A stretch of 64,000 bases of DNA from Medicago truncatula (GCF_003473485.1 NC_053048.1:29260755-29324754); one strand, 5' to 3'; counted from the stretch's first letter, positions 34,293-46,985 are shown. Notes: generated by a model not told the origin, from the letters alone. Program-made: numbers and translations.

Positions 34293-37291
34293 GTGGTCAT
34301 CAATTGAAGAGCCGGGAGATTCTTCAATCTAATAAATTTTCATGCACTTCTTGTTCACAAAGGAAGTTAATAACTCGACCATCACCAACAAAAATTGGAA
34401 GTGAATCTCTAAATTTTTTAGAACGCATACATGGTGATATTTGTGGGCCAATACACCCACCGTGCGGACCATTTAGATATTTTATGGTTTTAATCGACGC
34501 ATCAACAAGATGGTCACACGTTTGTTTATTGTCAACTCGCAACCAGGCGTTTGCGAGATTGCTAGCTCAATTAATTAGAATAAGAGCTCACTTCCCTGAT
34601 TATCCTGTAAAGAAAATACGTCTTGATAATGCTGCTGAGTTTTCATCTCAAACATTCAATGATTATTGCATGTCCATTGGAATTGACATTGAACATCCTG
34701 TAGCACATGTTCATACACAAAATGGACTTGCAGAATCATTTATTAAGCGTATACAGTTAATTGCAAGACCACTTCTCATGAGATGTAAACTCCCAATTTC
34801 CACTTGGGGACATGCAATTCTGCATGCTGCAACATTGATTCGCATCCGGCCAACCAGTTATCATGACTCTTCCCCTTTGAAATTGGTTTTTGGTCAAGAA
34901 CCTAATATTTCCCATCTGCGAATATTTGGATGTGCGGTGTATGTTCCAATTTCTCCACCACAACGCACTAAGATGGGTCCTCAAAGAAGGTTGGGAATAT
35001 ATGTTGGATATGAATCTCCATCTATTATAAAGTATCTCGAACCCACGACAGGAGATTTATTTACAGCTCGATTTGCTGATTGTCACTTTGATGAATCAAA
35101 TTTCCCAACATTAGGGGGAGAGAAAATGCAGCTGAAAAAGGAGATCAGTTGGAATGAACCTTCATTGTCTCATCTTGATCCTCGAACTAAACAATGTGAA
35201 CTGGAAGTTCAAAAGATAATTCATTTGCAAAGTTTAGCAAACCAACTGCCAAATGCATTCACTGATCCAAAAAGTGTGACTAAATCATACATACCAGCTG
35301 CTAATGCTCCAATAAAATTGAATGTTCCTGTCGGACTATCTCATATTGCAAACGAGTCTCAACCACGCATGAAGCGTGGCAGACCAATCGGTTCCAAAGA
35401 TAAAAATCCTCGTGCAAGAAAAGGAGCTAAAAGAAAAGACGGCCCAAATGAGGATATAGAAACTTCAACAGACCCTTCTGACATAATCAATATTTCAGTT
35501 CCAGAAGAAGCTGATCAGGTACCTGACATACATGAAAATCAAGAGATCTCAATAAATTATGTCACTAATGGAATACAATGGAACCGACATGAAGTCAACG
35601 TTGACGATATTTTTGCATATAATATAGCGCTAAATGTAATGAATGATAACGAGGATCATGAACCAAGGTCTATTAAAGATTGTAAACAAAGCGAGAATTG
35701 GCCAAAATGGAAAGATGCAATTAAAGCAGAATTATACTCGCTCAACAAGAGAAAAGTCTTTGGACCTGTCGTCCGAACACCTAAAGGAGTGAAACCAGTT
35801 GGGTATAAATGGGTGTTTGTGCGTAAACGTAATGAAAATGGTGAAATTGCAAGATATAAAGCAAGACTCGTTGCTCAAGGATTTTCGCAAAGACCTGGGA
35901 TTGACTTTAATGAGACATATTCACCTGTAGTTGACGCAACTACTTTTAGATACTTAATTAGTCTTATAGCTTATGAAGGGCTAAATTTGCATATGATGGA
36001 TGTGGTTACTGCCTACTTGTATGGCTCACTTGATAGTGACATCTACATGAAGATCCCTGAAGGATTTAACTTACCTGATACAAATAGTTCAGGATCTAGG
36101 GAAGACTACTCCATAAAATTAAATAAGTCTCTCTATGGGCTAAAACAATCTGGACGCATGTGGTATAATCGCCTTAGTGAATATTTGCTAAAGGAGGGAT
36201 ACAAAAATGACTCTGTTTGTCCATGTATTTTTATGAAAAGATCTGAAAATGAATTTGCTATAATTGCTGTCTATGTTGATGACATAAACATTATTGGGAC
36301 TCCCGAAGAGCTTCCAAAAGCCATAGATTGCCTAAAGAAAGAATTCGAAATGAAAGATTTGGGAAAGACAAAGTTTTGTCTCGGATTACAAATCGAACAT
36401 TTAAATAATGGAATTTTTCTGCATCAAGAAACCTACATAGCAAAAGTGTTAAAACGTTTCTACATGGACAAATCTCATCCATTACCTACTCCAATGGTTG
36501 TTAGATCACTAGATGTGGAGAAAGATCCTTTCAGACCTCGAGAAGAAGGTGAAGAACTACTTGGTCCTGAAGTACCATATCTTAGTGCAATAGGAGCATT
36601 AATGTACCTTGCTAATTATACGCGTCCAGATATATCATTTTCTGTTAACCTATTATCAAGATACAGTTCTTCACCTACACAAAGACATTGGAATGGGGTC
36701 AAGCATGTACTTCGTTATCTTCGAGGTACAATGGATATGGGTTTGTTTTATCCTAAAGTACCCAAACTAGAATTAATTGGTTATGCAGATGCAGGTTATT
36801 TATCAGATCCTCATCATGGTAGATCACAAACAGGTTATTTGTTTACAAGTGGAAATACAGCAATTTCATGGAGATCTGTGAAACAGACAATAACAGCAAC
36901 ATCATCAAATCACGCGGAACTTTTAGCATTACATGAGGCAAGTAGAGAATGTGTTTGGTTAAGATCCATGATTCAGCACATCCAAAAGAATTGTGGTTTA
37001 TCCTCCAAAAGAATGGATGCAACAATAATTTACGAAGATAATACAGCATGCATCGCTCAGTTGAAAGAAGGATACATTAAAGGAGACCGAACAAAACACA
37101 TTTCTCCAAAATTCTTTTTCACTCATGATCTTCAGAAGGATGGTGATATCAGCATTCAACAAATTCGGTCGTGTGATAATCTTGCAGATGTTTTTACAAA
37201 GTCGCTCCCAAGTAAAGTTTTTGAGAAACTTGTACTAAGAATTGGTCTTCGCCGTCTAAGAGATATTTGTCTTCATGAGGGGGAGAAATAA
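34293..37291 (+). CDS. pol: Copia pol, second part: integrase, reverse transcriptase, RNase H
   Basis: Continues pol after the nested LTR. The first dozen codons of the open frame (ATG 34265) belong to the solo LTR. The zinc-binding Cys pair of the integrase HHCC (CTSCSQ) is near 34345; the integrase core follows with Asp in HGDICGP, the RLDNAAEF motif and the Glu-bearing NGLAESFIKR. A hydrophilic linker leads to the reverse transcriptase (WVFVRKRNENGE, FNETYSPVV, catalytic YVDD at about 36273) and RNase H (GYADAGYLSD, then EDNTACIAQ). No stop occurs until 37289-37291. It would copy and integrate element RNA, but the split gene cannot make full-length Pol. Confidence 0.92.
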
Positions 37292-37485
37292 ATGTGTTCT
37301 GCACTCTTTTTTTCCTTCACCAAGGTTTTATCCCATTGGGTTTTCCTGGTAAGGTTTTTAACGAGGCAATTCAAACTCAAAAGGATATTGTACTCTTTTT
37401 CCTTCACTAGAATTTTTTTTCCCACGGGGTTTTATTTTAGTAAGGTTTTAATGAGGCATATCCTCGATGGACATCCAAGGGGGAG

Positions 37486-37690
37486 TGTTATAAATATTAA
37501 TATTGGATGTCCAAATAGCAAATGTGTTAGTGGGCCATACTACTAGGTTTTGGGCTTAGTTCATTAGCTACTCTATTTCCCTATAAATAGAGCTCATTTG
37601 TAACATTGATACACACATCAGTGAATAAGAATATTTCTCTCTTCTTCTCATTCTCTCTATTACTGTCTCTATTTACTTATATTCATAACA
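37486..37690 (+). repeat. 3' LTR of the copia element
   Basis: 205 bp and, as far as I can compare by eye, identical to the 5' LTR. TATA box at 37582-37589. Preceded directly by the polypurine tract. Confidence 0.95.
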
Positions 37691-37821
37691 TAAACAAAAT
37701 ATATCCCAGTATATGTTATTTTACGGGTATATGTTTAATTATTTATGAAATTTTATGTGAATTTTTTTTAAGATAACAATGTTATATAATTCTTGTAAAA
37801 AAAAAAAAATGTTATATAATA

Positions 37822-39065
37822 GGTTTAATTATGTGTTTCGTCCCTGCAATTAGGGGTCATTTAAAAATTGGTCCCTTAATCCTGACAAATTACCCTTGCA
37901 AACCTTAATCATTTAAAATTTCGTTCCTTGACCCACTTAATCACTGCCTCATCTATAATATGGCTTGAAAGAACAAAAATACCCTTGATATGGGTTTTTT
38001 GAACACCAATTATTCTCACATAAATCAACAGTGCCAATTTGTCACAAGAATGCACACAATCACACCAATCACAAAAAAATAAAAGAACACACAAAAACCA
38101 ACAGCAAACTCATTGATTCCAATAAACATTAAGGAAGTTTTCCTCAAGAAATTCATCCACAAATTCATGCATAAACAACCTAGAAATTTATCACCAAATT
38201 CGAAAATTAAAAAACTCTATCACATAGAATTTAATCCCAAAGTTGCAACTCATCCCTTTGATAATTTGTAACCAACTTGATAGATCTTTAAGCTACCTTA
38301 CCTTCATTCAACATTTAGTAAAACAACTTCAAAAGATGGCAGCAACTCATTTCTCTCTGCTTCTGATCAAACACTACTTGACAAACTAACTTCAACAGAG
38401 TTTGGTGATTTCATCAACAATAAAAATCTGACTCTCACACTCTTGAAGCAGTTAAAAAACAACACCGATGGCAGTTACAAACTTCAATTCCCTTGCCTCA
38501 TTCCTTTTCCAACTGCAACTCATCCCTTCCCTCCTTATAGATATGAAAAACACACATTGTGAGGTCACCGTCGCCGTCGTCGCTTTCATTCCAAAAACAC
38601 GTGTGGTAAAGAACTGGACGCTCCGACACGGTGTTTGATGTGATATGGAAAGAAAGGGATAAGGAATGGATTTTATTACTGTATGTGTTGTGATAAGGAA
38701 AGAAAGGGAGAATGAGATATGAGTTGTGTGGTGTTGTTTGTGATGATGAGGATGAAGGAGATGGTGGTGGTTGTGGTGCTGGGTTTTGAAGATGAAGAAG
38801 GAGAAGAGATGAACTTAAGGGTAAAACAGTTATTACGTTTAAGTGTATGTGTTAGAACCTTAGGGGCATTTCGGTCTGTTCACCTAAACTTTTGATGGGT
38901 CAACACTGCCACGTCATCAAATTACTAACATGGCGGTGATTAAGTGGGTTAAGTGATGAAATTTTAAATGATTAAGGTTTGCAGGGGTAATTTGTCAAGA
39001 TTAACGATTACAAGGACCAATTTTTAAATGACCCCTAATTACAAGGATGAAACACATTTTAAGCC
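37822..39065. mobile_element. Non-autonomous MULE with long inverted repeats
   Basis: About 125 bp at each end are inverted copies. The left begins ggtttaattatgtgtttcg, and the right, reversed, begins ggcttaaaatgtgtttca. The 9-bp duplication tatataata lies at 37813-37821 and 39066-39074. Total 1244 bp without a transposase. The interior (about 38.0-38.88 kb) is less AT-rich near 38560-38640 ('gaggtcaccgtcgccgtcg') and could include captured host DNA, but I cannot name a source gene. Confidence 0.88.
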
Positions 39066-39259
39066 TATATAATACTTTAATTTTGATTTTTTATGGGACC
39101 CATATCAGTATTTTGTATGTTATTTTTCACACCGAAACATAATTAGTAAATAAAATCTTTGATTATTTTCAATCATTAATATTTTAATACACTATGATTA
39201 ATCACTTTAATTTTGTTCGTTGTTTTTCTATAAATGGGTCATTATAAAATAGTTGGAGG

Positions 39260-39362
39260 TGAGCTTAGCTCAGCTATAAGGAACAATGTATAATATATGT
39301 AAGGTCCTGGGTTCAAACCTTCACTACCACAAAAAAATAAAAATAAAAAAAATAAAAAAAAA
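39260..39362 (+). mobile_element. tRNA-derived SINE
   Basis: Box A-like gagcttagctcag, box B-like gggttcaaacc (39309-39319), and an A-rich tail with interspersed T. The direct repeat ttggagg flanks it at 39253-39259 and 39363-39369. It is a shorter relative of the SINE in the TPR intron. Confidence 0.75.
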
Positions 39363-39475
39363 TTGGAGGGTACAATTGAAACACGGGATCCATAATAACA
39401 TTTCACTACTCATGATAGATGCAAAGCATATTAGTAACTAAAACCCGTGACCAATTTTAATTAGTATTTTTTTAA

Positions 39476-39991
39476 TGCATAATTTTACAAAAGAGAGCAG
39501 CCCTCTGTTTCACTATAATAATGAGTAATTTTACAAAAGAGATATCAATGGGTTACAAGAATAAGTCTCCCGCCTAATTCTACCCAAAGTCTCAATCTCT
39601 TCCCATAACCAAGAGACTCAATCCTAATAGTGTTTTCTAATCTGAATCAACCATCAAACTCTAGTGTTTGTTTTCAAGAGATAAACTCTATACAAACCTT
39701 AGTTTTGTTGTTGCCTTTCTAAACTCTTGTTTCAGCCCCCTCTATCTCAAGGTTTACTCGGATACAAAGCCTATATTTATAGTAAAAGTATCCCTCATAA
39801 AACTGGAACAAATCTAGGCCCGAAAATACGTTTCTGTTTTATTTCCTGCTGTTAAAATCGGCCACCGAATTGCACCATTCGAACACCAATTTTTCTCGAA
39901 CCAACAGACAAAAAACCAGCACTTAAAATCGGCCACTGATTTTCTACTTCCAGAATTCCAATTTCTTCAATTTTGAGTCACTTTCACAACA
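39476..39991 (-). mobile_element. Copia-type LTR remnant or solo LTR
   Basis: On the - strand it reads TGTTGTGAAAGTGACTC..., with a TATA-like tataaata and a later pyrimidine/purine end (gagggctgctctc...GCA), like plant copia LTRs. The paralogous TPR-tail sequence resumes directly after it at about 39992, so it interrupts the duplicated unit. I found no matching target duplication, so the boundaries are tentative. Confidence 0.5.
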
Positions 39992-40080
39992 GAAGAAATT
40001 AGAACGAGTGGAGGAGAAAAGATGAAGAGCTTGTCTGAGTCTTTAGCACAAACATAATTTCTGAAGTTATTTAGTGATTG
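39992..40080 (+). pseudogene. Remnant of TPR gene exon 12
   Basis: 'attagaacgagtggaggag' and 'aaaagatgaagagcttgtc' match the remnants at 9.58 and 13.34 kb and hence TPR exon 12. The left part is cut by the LTR at 39991. It lies about 300 bp from the 3' end of kinase copy 5. Confidence 0.65.
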
Positions 40081-40384
40081 GTTTATTGCATTTGAAGGTT
40101 TTACAGGTTATTTCTTTGATTACCCTTTGAATTTACTAAATAATAATTGTAGTGTCATTCGTCTACTCAAAATAGATGCAAACTTGGACCCAATAAAGTA
40201 TAAACAAAATCAAAACAAAAAATAGTTTAATGAGAAAATGCTTTCATGTAACTATTAAACTATTTACTCAAGCATGAATTCACTTTTTAGATAACAAACT
40301 ATCTTTAATCCATTTTAACAAAATCTACCACATTACAAAATCGAAATGGACCAATTAAGCATCAATTTCACGTGCCTTTTGAAA

Positions 40385-42370
40385 TCAACGACCACCAGAG
40401 AGAACAGACTCAGCAATAGATACAGAAGTATACGGCATTGTCTTGTCCTCAACAGATACTTGGTACCCAAAAAATAAACCAGAAGAAGATAAACTAAGCG
40501 AAAACAAATATGGCAAAGGTATATCCCTCTCCAAATACTGCACAACTTGTCTCATACCTGGTCTAGCCAAAGGTTCTGAATGTGAACACAACAATCCAAG
40601 TTTCAACACCAACTCGACCTCCTCAGACACATAATCAGTGCCCAAATTTACATCTTTTGCCTCAAGAATCTCACCTCTTTGCCAACATTCAAACACATAA
40701 TCAACTAGAATTAGACTCTCATTGTCTCCTACACGGCCTAGAGGCCTCCTACCACAAACAACCTCAAGAAGAAATGCACCAAAAGAAAACACATCAGAAA
40801 ATTTTGTAGCCTTACCTGTTCTAATATGTTCAGGAGCAAGATAACCAATAGTTCCAGCCAAATGAGTTGTGTGAGGATCTGCACCGTGATCATACAACCT
40901 TGAAAGACCAAAATCTCCCAATCTTGAATTAAATTCAGAATCTAACAACACATTACTAGCCTTTATGTCTCTATGAATCACAACTTTCTCCCATTCTTCG
41001 TGTAGATAAACCACACCTGACGCAATACCTTTGATGATTCTAAATCTTTGACTCCAATTCAACCTCACTTTTGGTTGGTTGAATAGATAGTTGTCTAAAC
41101 TTCCATTCGGCATGTAATCATAAACCAAAAGTAACTCGCTTTTTCGCCTGCAATAGCCATAAAGTTGGACAAGATTCCTGTGCCGAAGACGACCGATACT
41201 AACAATTTCCGACACGAATTCCCTTATCCCTTGTCTTGATTCATGAGACACCCTTTTCACAGCAACTTGAAGTTTGGAACTTGGTATCACACCTTTGTAG
41301 ACTTTACCAAATCCACCAACTCCCAGTATCCCCTTTTCCCTGAAACCCTTCGTGGCAGAGTATAGATCTTTGAACTTAAATCTATGTGGGCCATATTCAT
41401 GTTCCCAATCTTCAAGAACCTCATCAAACTTCTTCAATTTGATATAATACATAACCCCTAAAGTTATGATGAATACCAAACTTAGCAATATCAAAGGCAA
41501 CCGAACAGTTAAAAATTTGGACTTTTTTTTCTCAGCAAATACTCTTTCTCCAGGAAGGTCAGAGATTTCAAGGTTTTGAGATTGGCCATTAACCATAAAA
41601 CTCCAACCATGAATATAATGAGAAGCTGCAATGAACCCTGTTGAAGATGAGAATCCAACATACATTCTATTGTTGAGAATTGGGGAAAGATCTTTGGTCA
41701 ATGATAACGTCGGTTGTGTTGGTTTATGACTAAAACCAACACTAACTGGAGCTAAGGTAACATCAATCTTTTTCTTCACTCCATCATATTCAATCCATAC
41801 CTGCATAGGATGTCCACTGGTAAGGGATAAATTCCTGAATCGACCAGTATCATCATAATATCCTGCAGGAGTTGAATTAGCTGATTTCAAATCATTGATA
41901 TCAATTCCAACATGATTATCATTGATATCATCAAACTCAAAATTTTTACGAGTGTCAAGCTCAACACCAAAAACATGGTTGCTACTGTTTCCAATGTTGG
42001 AGTAGTTAAAGAGACCAAAGTATTGATTTGGTAGTGAATTTGGTAGCCCTTTTGTAGGAGAAAGAACAAAAACAATTCCATGGCCACTAATAGATGGATA
42101 CATGGATTTTATGGTAAATACAAAAGTAGTTGAGAAAGATGACACACTTGCATTCGAAGTGTTTTTAAAAACTATATGATTTGGATAGAAAGCATATGCT
42201 GTATCTGGCCCGGTATCATTGGTGAGTCTTAGTAAGCCATCTGAAGTTAACTCAGCAATACCATCAAGATATAAATGTGATGATTGGAAACCATTATAGA
42301 TGAAACTGCTGTCTTCACTTGCTACAAATGTAACAAGAAAAAACAACATAAACACAAGCTTGAGGAACAT
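40385..42370 (-). CDS. L-type lectin receptor kinase (copy 5)
   Basis: 661 residues, single exon. Signal peptide about 1-18 (MFLKLVFMLFFLVTFVAS); lectin domain about 22-270 with VFGVELDT and DNHVGIDIND; membrane helix about 290-310; kinase with loop GVGGFG (here followed by Lys, GKV instead of GRV), Lys372, HRD 466-468 and DFG 486-488. The last lectin segment, the membrane helix and the juxtamembrane region share a 320-bp stretch with no difference to copy 6 (41425-41744 against 50415-50734). Copy 4 is its closest other relative by the KKFDEV motif. Full length and probably functional. Confidence 0.93.
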   Translation of the reverse strand: MFLKLVFMLFFLVTFVASEDSSFIYNGFQSSHLYLDGIAELTSDGLLRLTNDTGPDTAYAFYPNHIVFKNTSNASVSSFSTTFVFTIKSMYPSISGHGIVFVLSPTKGLPNSLPNQYFGLFNYSNIGNSSNHVFGVELDTRKNFEFDDINDNHVGIDINDLKSANSTPAGYYDDTGRFRNLSLTSGHPMQVWIEYDGVKKKIDVTLAPVSVGFSHKPTQPTLSLTKDLSPILNNRMYVGFSSSTGFIAASHYIHGWSFMVNGQSQNLEISDLPGERVFAEKKKSKFLTVRLPLILLSLVFIITLGVMYYIKLKKFDEVLEDWEHEYGPHRFKFKDLYSATKGFREKGILGVGGFGKVYKGVIPSSKLQVAVKRVSHESRQGIREFVSEIVSIGRLRHRNLVQLYGYCRRKSELLLVYDYMPNGSLDNYLFNQPKVRLNWSQRFRIIKGIASGVVYLHEEWEKVVIHRDIKASNVLLDSEFNSRLGDFGLSRLYDHGADPHTTHLAGTIGYLAPEHIRTGKATKFSDVFSFGAFLLEVVCGRRPLGRVGDNESLILVDYVFECWQRGEILEAKDVNLGTDYVSEEVELVLKLGLLCSHSEPLARPGMRQVVQYLERDIPLPYLFSLSLSSSGLFFGYQVSVEDKTMPYTSVSIAESVLSGGR

Positions 42371-42421
42371 GATTATAGTTTGTGAATGAATAATGCTTGT
42401 GTAGTTCTGTTCGGTGTTTAT

Positions 42422-42429
42422 TATTTATA
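42422..42429 (-). promoter_or_regulatory. TATA box of kinase copy 5
   Basis: TATAAATA on the - strand, about 52 bp upstream of the ATG. Confidence 0.7.
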
Positions 42430-43002
42430 AGATTTTGTCCAAAGTGAAGTAAAAATTGCATGCCTAATTTGGGACCTACTAAGAAATGTCCTGGAACCTA
42501 GCTACGAATTATTACTGAAAGAAACATCACTTGACAAAGTTTCTTAAATTGCCTTATCATCTGAGATATTTAGTTTAGTGAAAATTAATGTGTTACACAT
42601 TTGAATAAATGAGCACATTTGAACCACAATTTTTCTTTCCATCTGTAGTTGTGGGGGAATATTTTTCAACGTATTCATATTAAGTGTTTGATGCTAAATT
42701 GAATGTGTGAAATTAAAACATCAATGTCGTCTAAATTCTTAAAAGTGTTTTTTTTTTTCTTTTCAAACTTGAATGTGTGGACTTGACAAGTTACTATTGA
42801 TTATGCTGCAAATCAAATGATGAATGAATATGTGGTGGAAGGATAAAAAGATATATGTTTGTTTTGACATAGTCACCTCATCTCTAAATATAAGACGATT
42901 TATAAAAGAAAATGTATGTCCTTAAATACAAGACTCACTACAAATTACTAAATGCATTTGTTATTTTTCTTCTTCTTTCTAATATACCCCTATTAATACT
43001 AT

Positions 43003-45932
43003 TGTCATCTCGATTTTAGGGTGTCAAGCCATTGATTGGACTTGAACCTTTCAATCCTCGATGTTCTCTATTTTTTTGGGGAAGGGTAAATGGAGAGAAA
43101 CCCTTAAAAAGTTCTAGGTTCGGGGGTCGATTTCGTTACGGGAAGGTGTTAGGCACCCGTCGCGACTATAGTATCCTATAGGAACCGTTTTCTAATTTTG
43201 CCTATGCTTTACCTTTTATATTTATGAAAGGAATGTTGTTTATCAAGAATGGAGGGAGAGATAGTTGAGTTTGATTTTATTTGAAAAATGATTTTTGAAG
43301 AGGAGGAGAGAAGCCGTAAGGCATAGAAGAAAAATGTCGAATTTGATCTTTATTTTTATTTCACAAAAAGGCATTGGAGTTTTGACTCCAAAGTTTGTTT
43401 GAAAAATTTAGCCTATTTCGAAGAAGAAATTTCACTAGGCGTCGAACTCCTAAACATACACCTAAATCGATAATCATGCAACGTGTGTGCGAGTGTCGGT
43501 GCTTGTGTCGGTGTACATTATTAGAGATAGTCCATAGTCCGTTACATTTTGTCCTAGTATACATTCTATGGTCTTGCGAAAATTAAAATGGAAACTAAAC
43601 TATCTAAAATATTACACCATTTATCATATGAATAAAAGTAAAAAAAATGGCTAAACTAGTGGAAATAGAAATGGAATGGTGAAATGCTCATGAGATGAAT
43701 GAAACAAAGGATGAGATGATTAGCAAAACAAAGCATAGAATAATAGAAGTGCACAAAAAATAATATTGAAAGGAAAGACATAAAAGAAGCAAATAAAGTG
43801 GCAAAATGTGTGTGAAAATGGACATAAAACTCTAGCACATGTATGACCCATAATCCCTTTATTTTGGCGTTTTTAGAGGTCTTGCTTTGTGTAAAAAAAA
43901 ATGAAAAAGATGGGACATATTTTATGCTAGAATTTATGGCGCACTTTCAAAACATTTTGACACTTTATTCACTAATGAAAATGCATACAAATGGCAAGGT
44001 GAAGAGGGAATTAAAATTGATATACAAAAGCAGCAAATTGCACCTATAATCAGCAGCAAAATCATCACAAAATTGCACTCCAAGAAGTCATATCACATGT
44101 CAACGCTTCATGAGGAATATTGCACTAAAAAAATGCACATACATGGACCACAAATACACTAATTGAACAAAAACATCACATGTGATCTTTATCATTTTTT
44201 TTAGTTGAAAAGCATCACAAAAATATGAGAATCCACCAAGAATCATGTGATATTTTTTGTGCAATTTTTAGAGTATTTTTCAAACATGCAGAGGTTCAAT
44301 TAGTAAAGAAACAGGGTGCAGATAGCAAAAAAAAATAACAAAAAAGACGAAAAACTAGGCCCAAACCCATGCTGCTGGAAACGGATCAGGTGGAGAGCAC
44401 AGGGACCGTTGGATCGATCCAGGAATTAAAATCTAGATCCAACGGATGAGAAAGAAAGGAAAGAACCAAGAATAAACCGGTTCGGTTCAGCAGCCTATAT
44501 ATAGGTGTGAAAACCGGTTTTTCTCATTTTTCCTCTCCTCTTTCTCTTTCTTCCCTCAATCTAGTGAGAGAAGCTCTCACTTCTCTCTAGGATTTCCGGT
44601 CACCTTCTCCGATTCACATGGCTTTTCCGGCGCGGCGGACGGCGGTGGCGCCTCCGCGCCGGAGTTCGAAACTTCTCCGATTCAAAAACTTTTTACGTTT
44701 TTGAACATCCTTTTTTGTATACTACTCGAATCCGAGCTTAGTTTTTTCAAAAGAGTTTTGAATCGGAGTAGATCTAAACTTGAACCTTGATGAAAAAAAA
44801 AAAATTTAAGAAAACGGAAAGGAAGAGAGGGAGAACGACGGCGGTTACCTCTTTGGCACTTCGAACTCACGATTGCAGTGGCTCTTGGCTTGGCGTTTTT
44901 GCTTCGTGTTCTTCGCGTGTGTGCTTCGTTGCTGTTGCTTCGGCTTCGATTGCTGTTGCTTCAGCTTCGTGTGCTTGCGTTTCTGTTGCTGGCTTCGATT
45001 GCTTGCGTTTTTTCGATTCTGTCCTCTTCTCCTTCCTCTGTACAGATTCGATTTTCCCTTCTTCTTCTTCCACCGTGATCGGTGCTTGAGTTCTTCACTT
45101 CCGGTGAGGAATTCGCACCTTGTATTGCGGTGGAATCGATTCAATGATGAAGATTCGTACACGAATCTCTGAGAATTGATGATGAATTTCGGTTAGGGTT
45201 CTTTGTGTTCTTGAGAAATTTTTTGTTTTTGATCTGAGCCAATGAAAAAAAGACACCTGGACTGGGGATTGGACTGATACGAAAATTTGGACCAAAATGC
45301 CCTTTGGGGCGTTTCTGCAAAATAATAAAAGATAAGGACTGAACAGCAATTTTTTTAAAAAACTAAAAAATGCAATTTTAAAATGTTTTTGGACTAAAAA
45401 TGTAATTTTTTAAAATAAAATTGGACTAAAAAACAAATTTGATAAAACGTAAAGTGAAACCAAAATTAAAATCAACCAAAGGACTAAAACGAACCAATTA
45501 CCGACATGAGGTATTTTAAAATACCTCCCTGTCGAATTTTTGATAGGAAAAGACCAAAACGCCCCTAGGGACTAGACTGACTCGAACTGACTCAGATGCA
45601 ATTTTTGAAATAATTTTTAAACAAAGACTCAACAATGATTTGTACAGATAGGTTGAAAAGACTCAGAGGCAAACACAGGGGCTAAAATGGGTTCCACTGC
45701 AGGAAATGACCAAAATACCCTTTTGTATGGTTTTTTGAAATAAAATGCAAGAAAAGTAATGCGACGTTTCAGAGGGTTCTTAAATGACTTGTAACGTCAG
45801 AAAAGACAGAGGCAGTAAAATATGTTTAAAAAAGAGTAAAGATTCAGAGTAAAATAAGAGAGAACTGACAAATATCAGCGTTAAAAAAGAAATTTGAACG
45901 AGTATTTTTAGGTCCAAAATCAGGGTATAACA
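43003..45932. mobile_element. Solo LTR, Ogre/Tat-like, 2930 bp
   Basis: Begins TGTCATCTCGATTTTAGG and ends ...CAGGGTATAACA. The 5-bp repeat actat lies at 42998-43002 and 45933-45937. Near the start, 'gttctaggttcgggggtcg' and 'gggaaggtgttaggcaccc' resemble long LTRs of legume Ogre-type Ty3/gypsy elements as I remember them. A TATA-like tatatata is near 44496, followed by pyrimidine-rich DNA and a GC-rich block (44.62-45.1 kb). Overlapping open frames in that block on both strands carry no domain. It interrupts the distal promoter of copy 5. Confidence 0.78.
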
Positions 45933-46114
45933 ACTATAAATTTATCATAGAAAATGCAAAATAACATTGAATGTACTTATATACAAAGGGTAATATAGCA
46001 ATAGATACATACATTTCAGATAAAAATTTTACTCCAAAGACTTTTCTTAAGACACGTGATTTTTGTAAAGTGTTCTTATAAAAAAGGATGAAGGAAATTT
46101 TTTTCTTCTTGCAA

Positions 46115-46960
46115 AAATCGAGGCGAAATTTCGAGCCACATGTTCCATCGGTCACATTAATTTGTTGGCAAATCACGAGGCGATGGAGGCAAATTGCTGG
46201 GTAATTTACTCGGGATTTACAACTATAAAATGCAATTTTTGACCTAGTTGTTGTGGGTGAGGGTTGAGTGTTTTTGAGTGATATTCTTATGTTGAAAAAC
46301 ACTTGTCATCTTGAATAATTAGGTCTCATTAGAGGAAATATCAAACACTTTTTTCTAGTTTTCTCTTTCAATTTGGGTTTGAGTGAATTGAAAAATGGAT
46401 AGAAATTAGAGATTGTTCTTGTGAGCTCTCAGATCTAACTTTTTGTAGTCTCTTTGTATCACTCATTTTATATTGGATTGGAGGGTTTCTCTCTTCCCCA
46501 AACGTAGGTCATTTTTGGCCGAATTAGGTAAACAAATATTGATATGTTGTTTCTCTACTCTACTATACTATATTTATGCTTTGGTTATACTTGTAGATTT
46601 GTTTTGCTTAGTAACTAGGTCTGTTGTTGTTGATGATGTTGTCATTGCTACTGTTCGAGACTACATTTGTTTTGGTTGCTATTGATATTTGTCCTACAAA
46701 TCTAAGTGTATTGGTGTGATCCATTTTTGAATTCTCAAGAATTGGCGCCCACCGTGCGGTGAATGGGTAATTTGTTCAAGTGAGCACCTTTGAATCGAAA
46801 TGGAACATAAAGAAGATCAGTGGAAGCAATGCTTGGGTTGTGGAAGATAAAGATGCAATGAGTTTGACACAACAGAAGTGCGCGAAAGCATTGAAGAGTG
46901 AAGCTGCTATGACAACAAACTTCACACATGCAGATAGGATATAGATGATAGATAAAGAAA
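46115..46960 (+). repeat. Spacer block with copia-like LTR end and gag start
   Basis: 'ggcgaaatttcgagccacat' onward matches 16.8 kb, and the later part (46395-46960) matches the inverted 17.53-18.03 kb segment. It includes a primer-site-like attggcgcccaccgtgcgg (about 46741-46760) and a broken gag start (QQKCAKALKSEAAM in translation). This copy shows the uninverted order. Confidence 0.6.
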
Positions 46961-46985
46961 AAAGTGTATTATTTTTTATTAGAAA

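Larger units (their letters stand above)
28432..37690 (+). mobile_element. Ty1/copia retrotransposon, complete but interrupted
   Basis: LTRs at both ends, TSD taaac (28427-28431 and 37691-37695), a primer site, a long repeat-rich leader, gag and pol with the copia order protease-integrase-reverse transcriptase-RNase H, and a polypurine tract (aagggggag, 37477-37485) touching the 3' LTR. Total 9259 bp; without the nested solo LTR and its extra target copy it would be about 6.9 kb. Its two LTRs look identical, so insertion was recent. It lies between kinase copies 4 and 5. Confidence 0.93.

Noticed and set aside
44787..45172. Overlapping open frames on both strands, Arg/Lys- or Leu/Cys-rich
   Set aside because: They sit in a GC-richer patch of a solo LTR, overlap in several frames, and have no domain.
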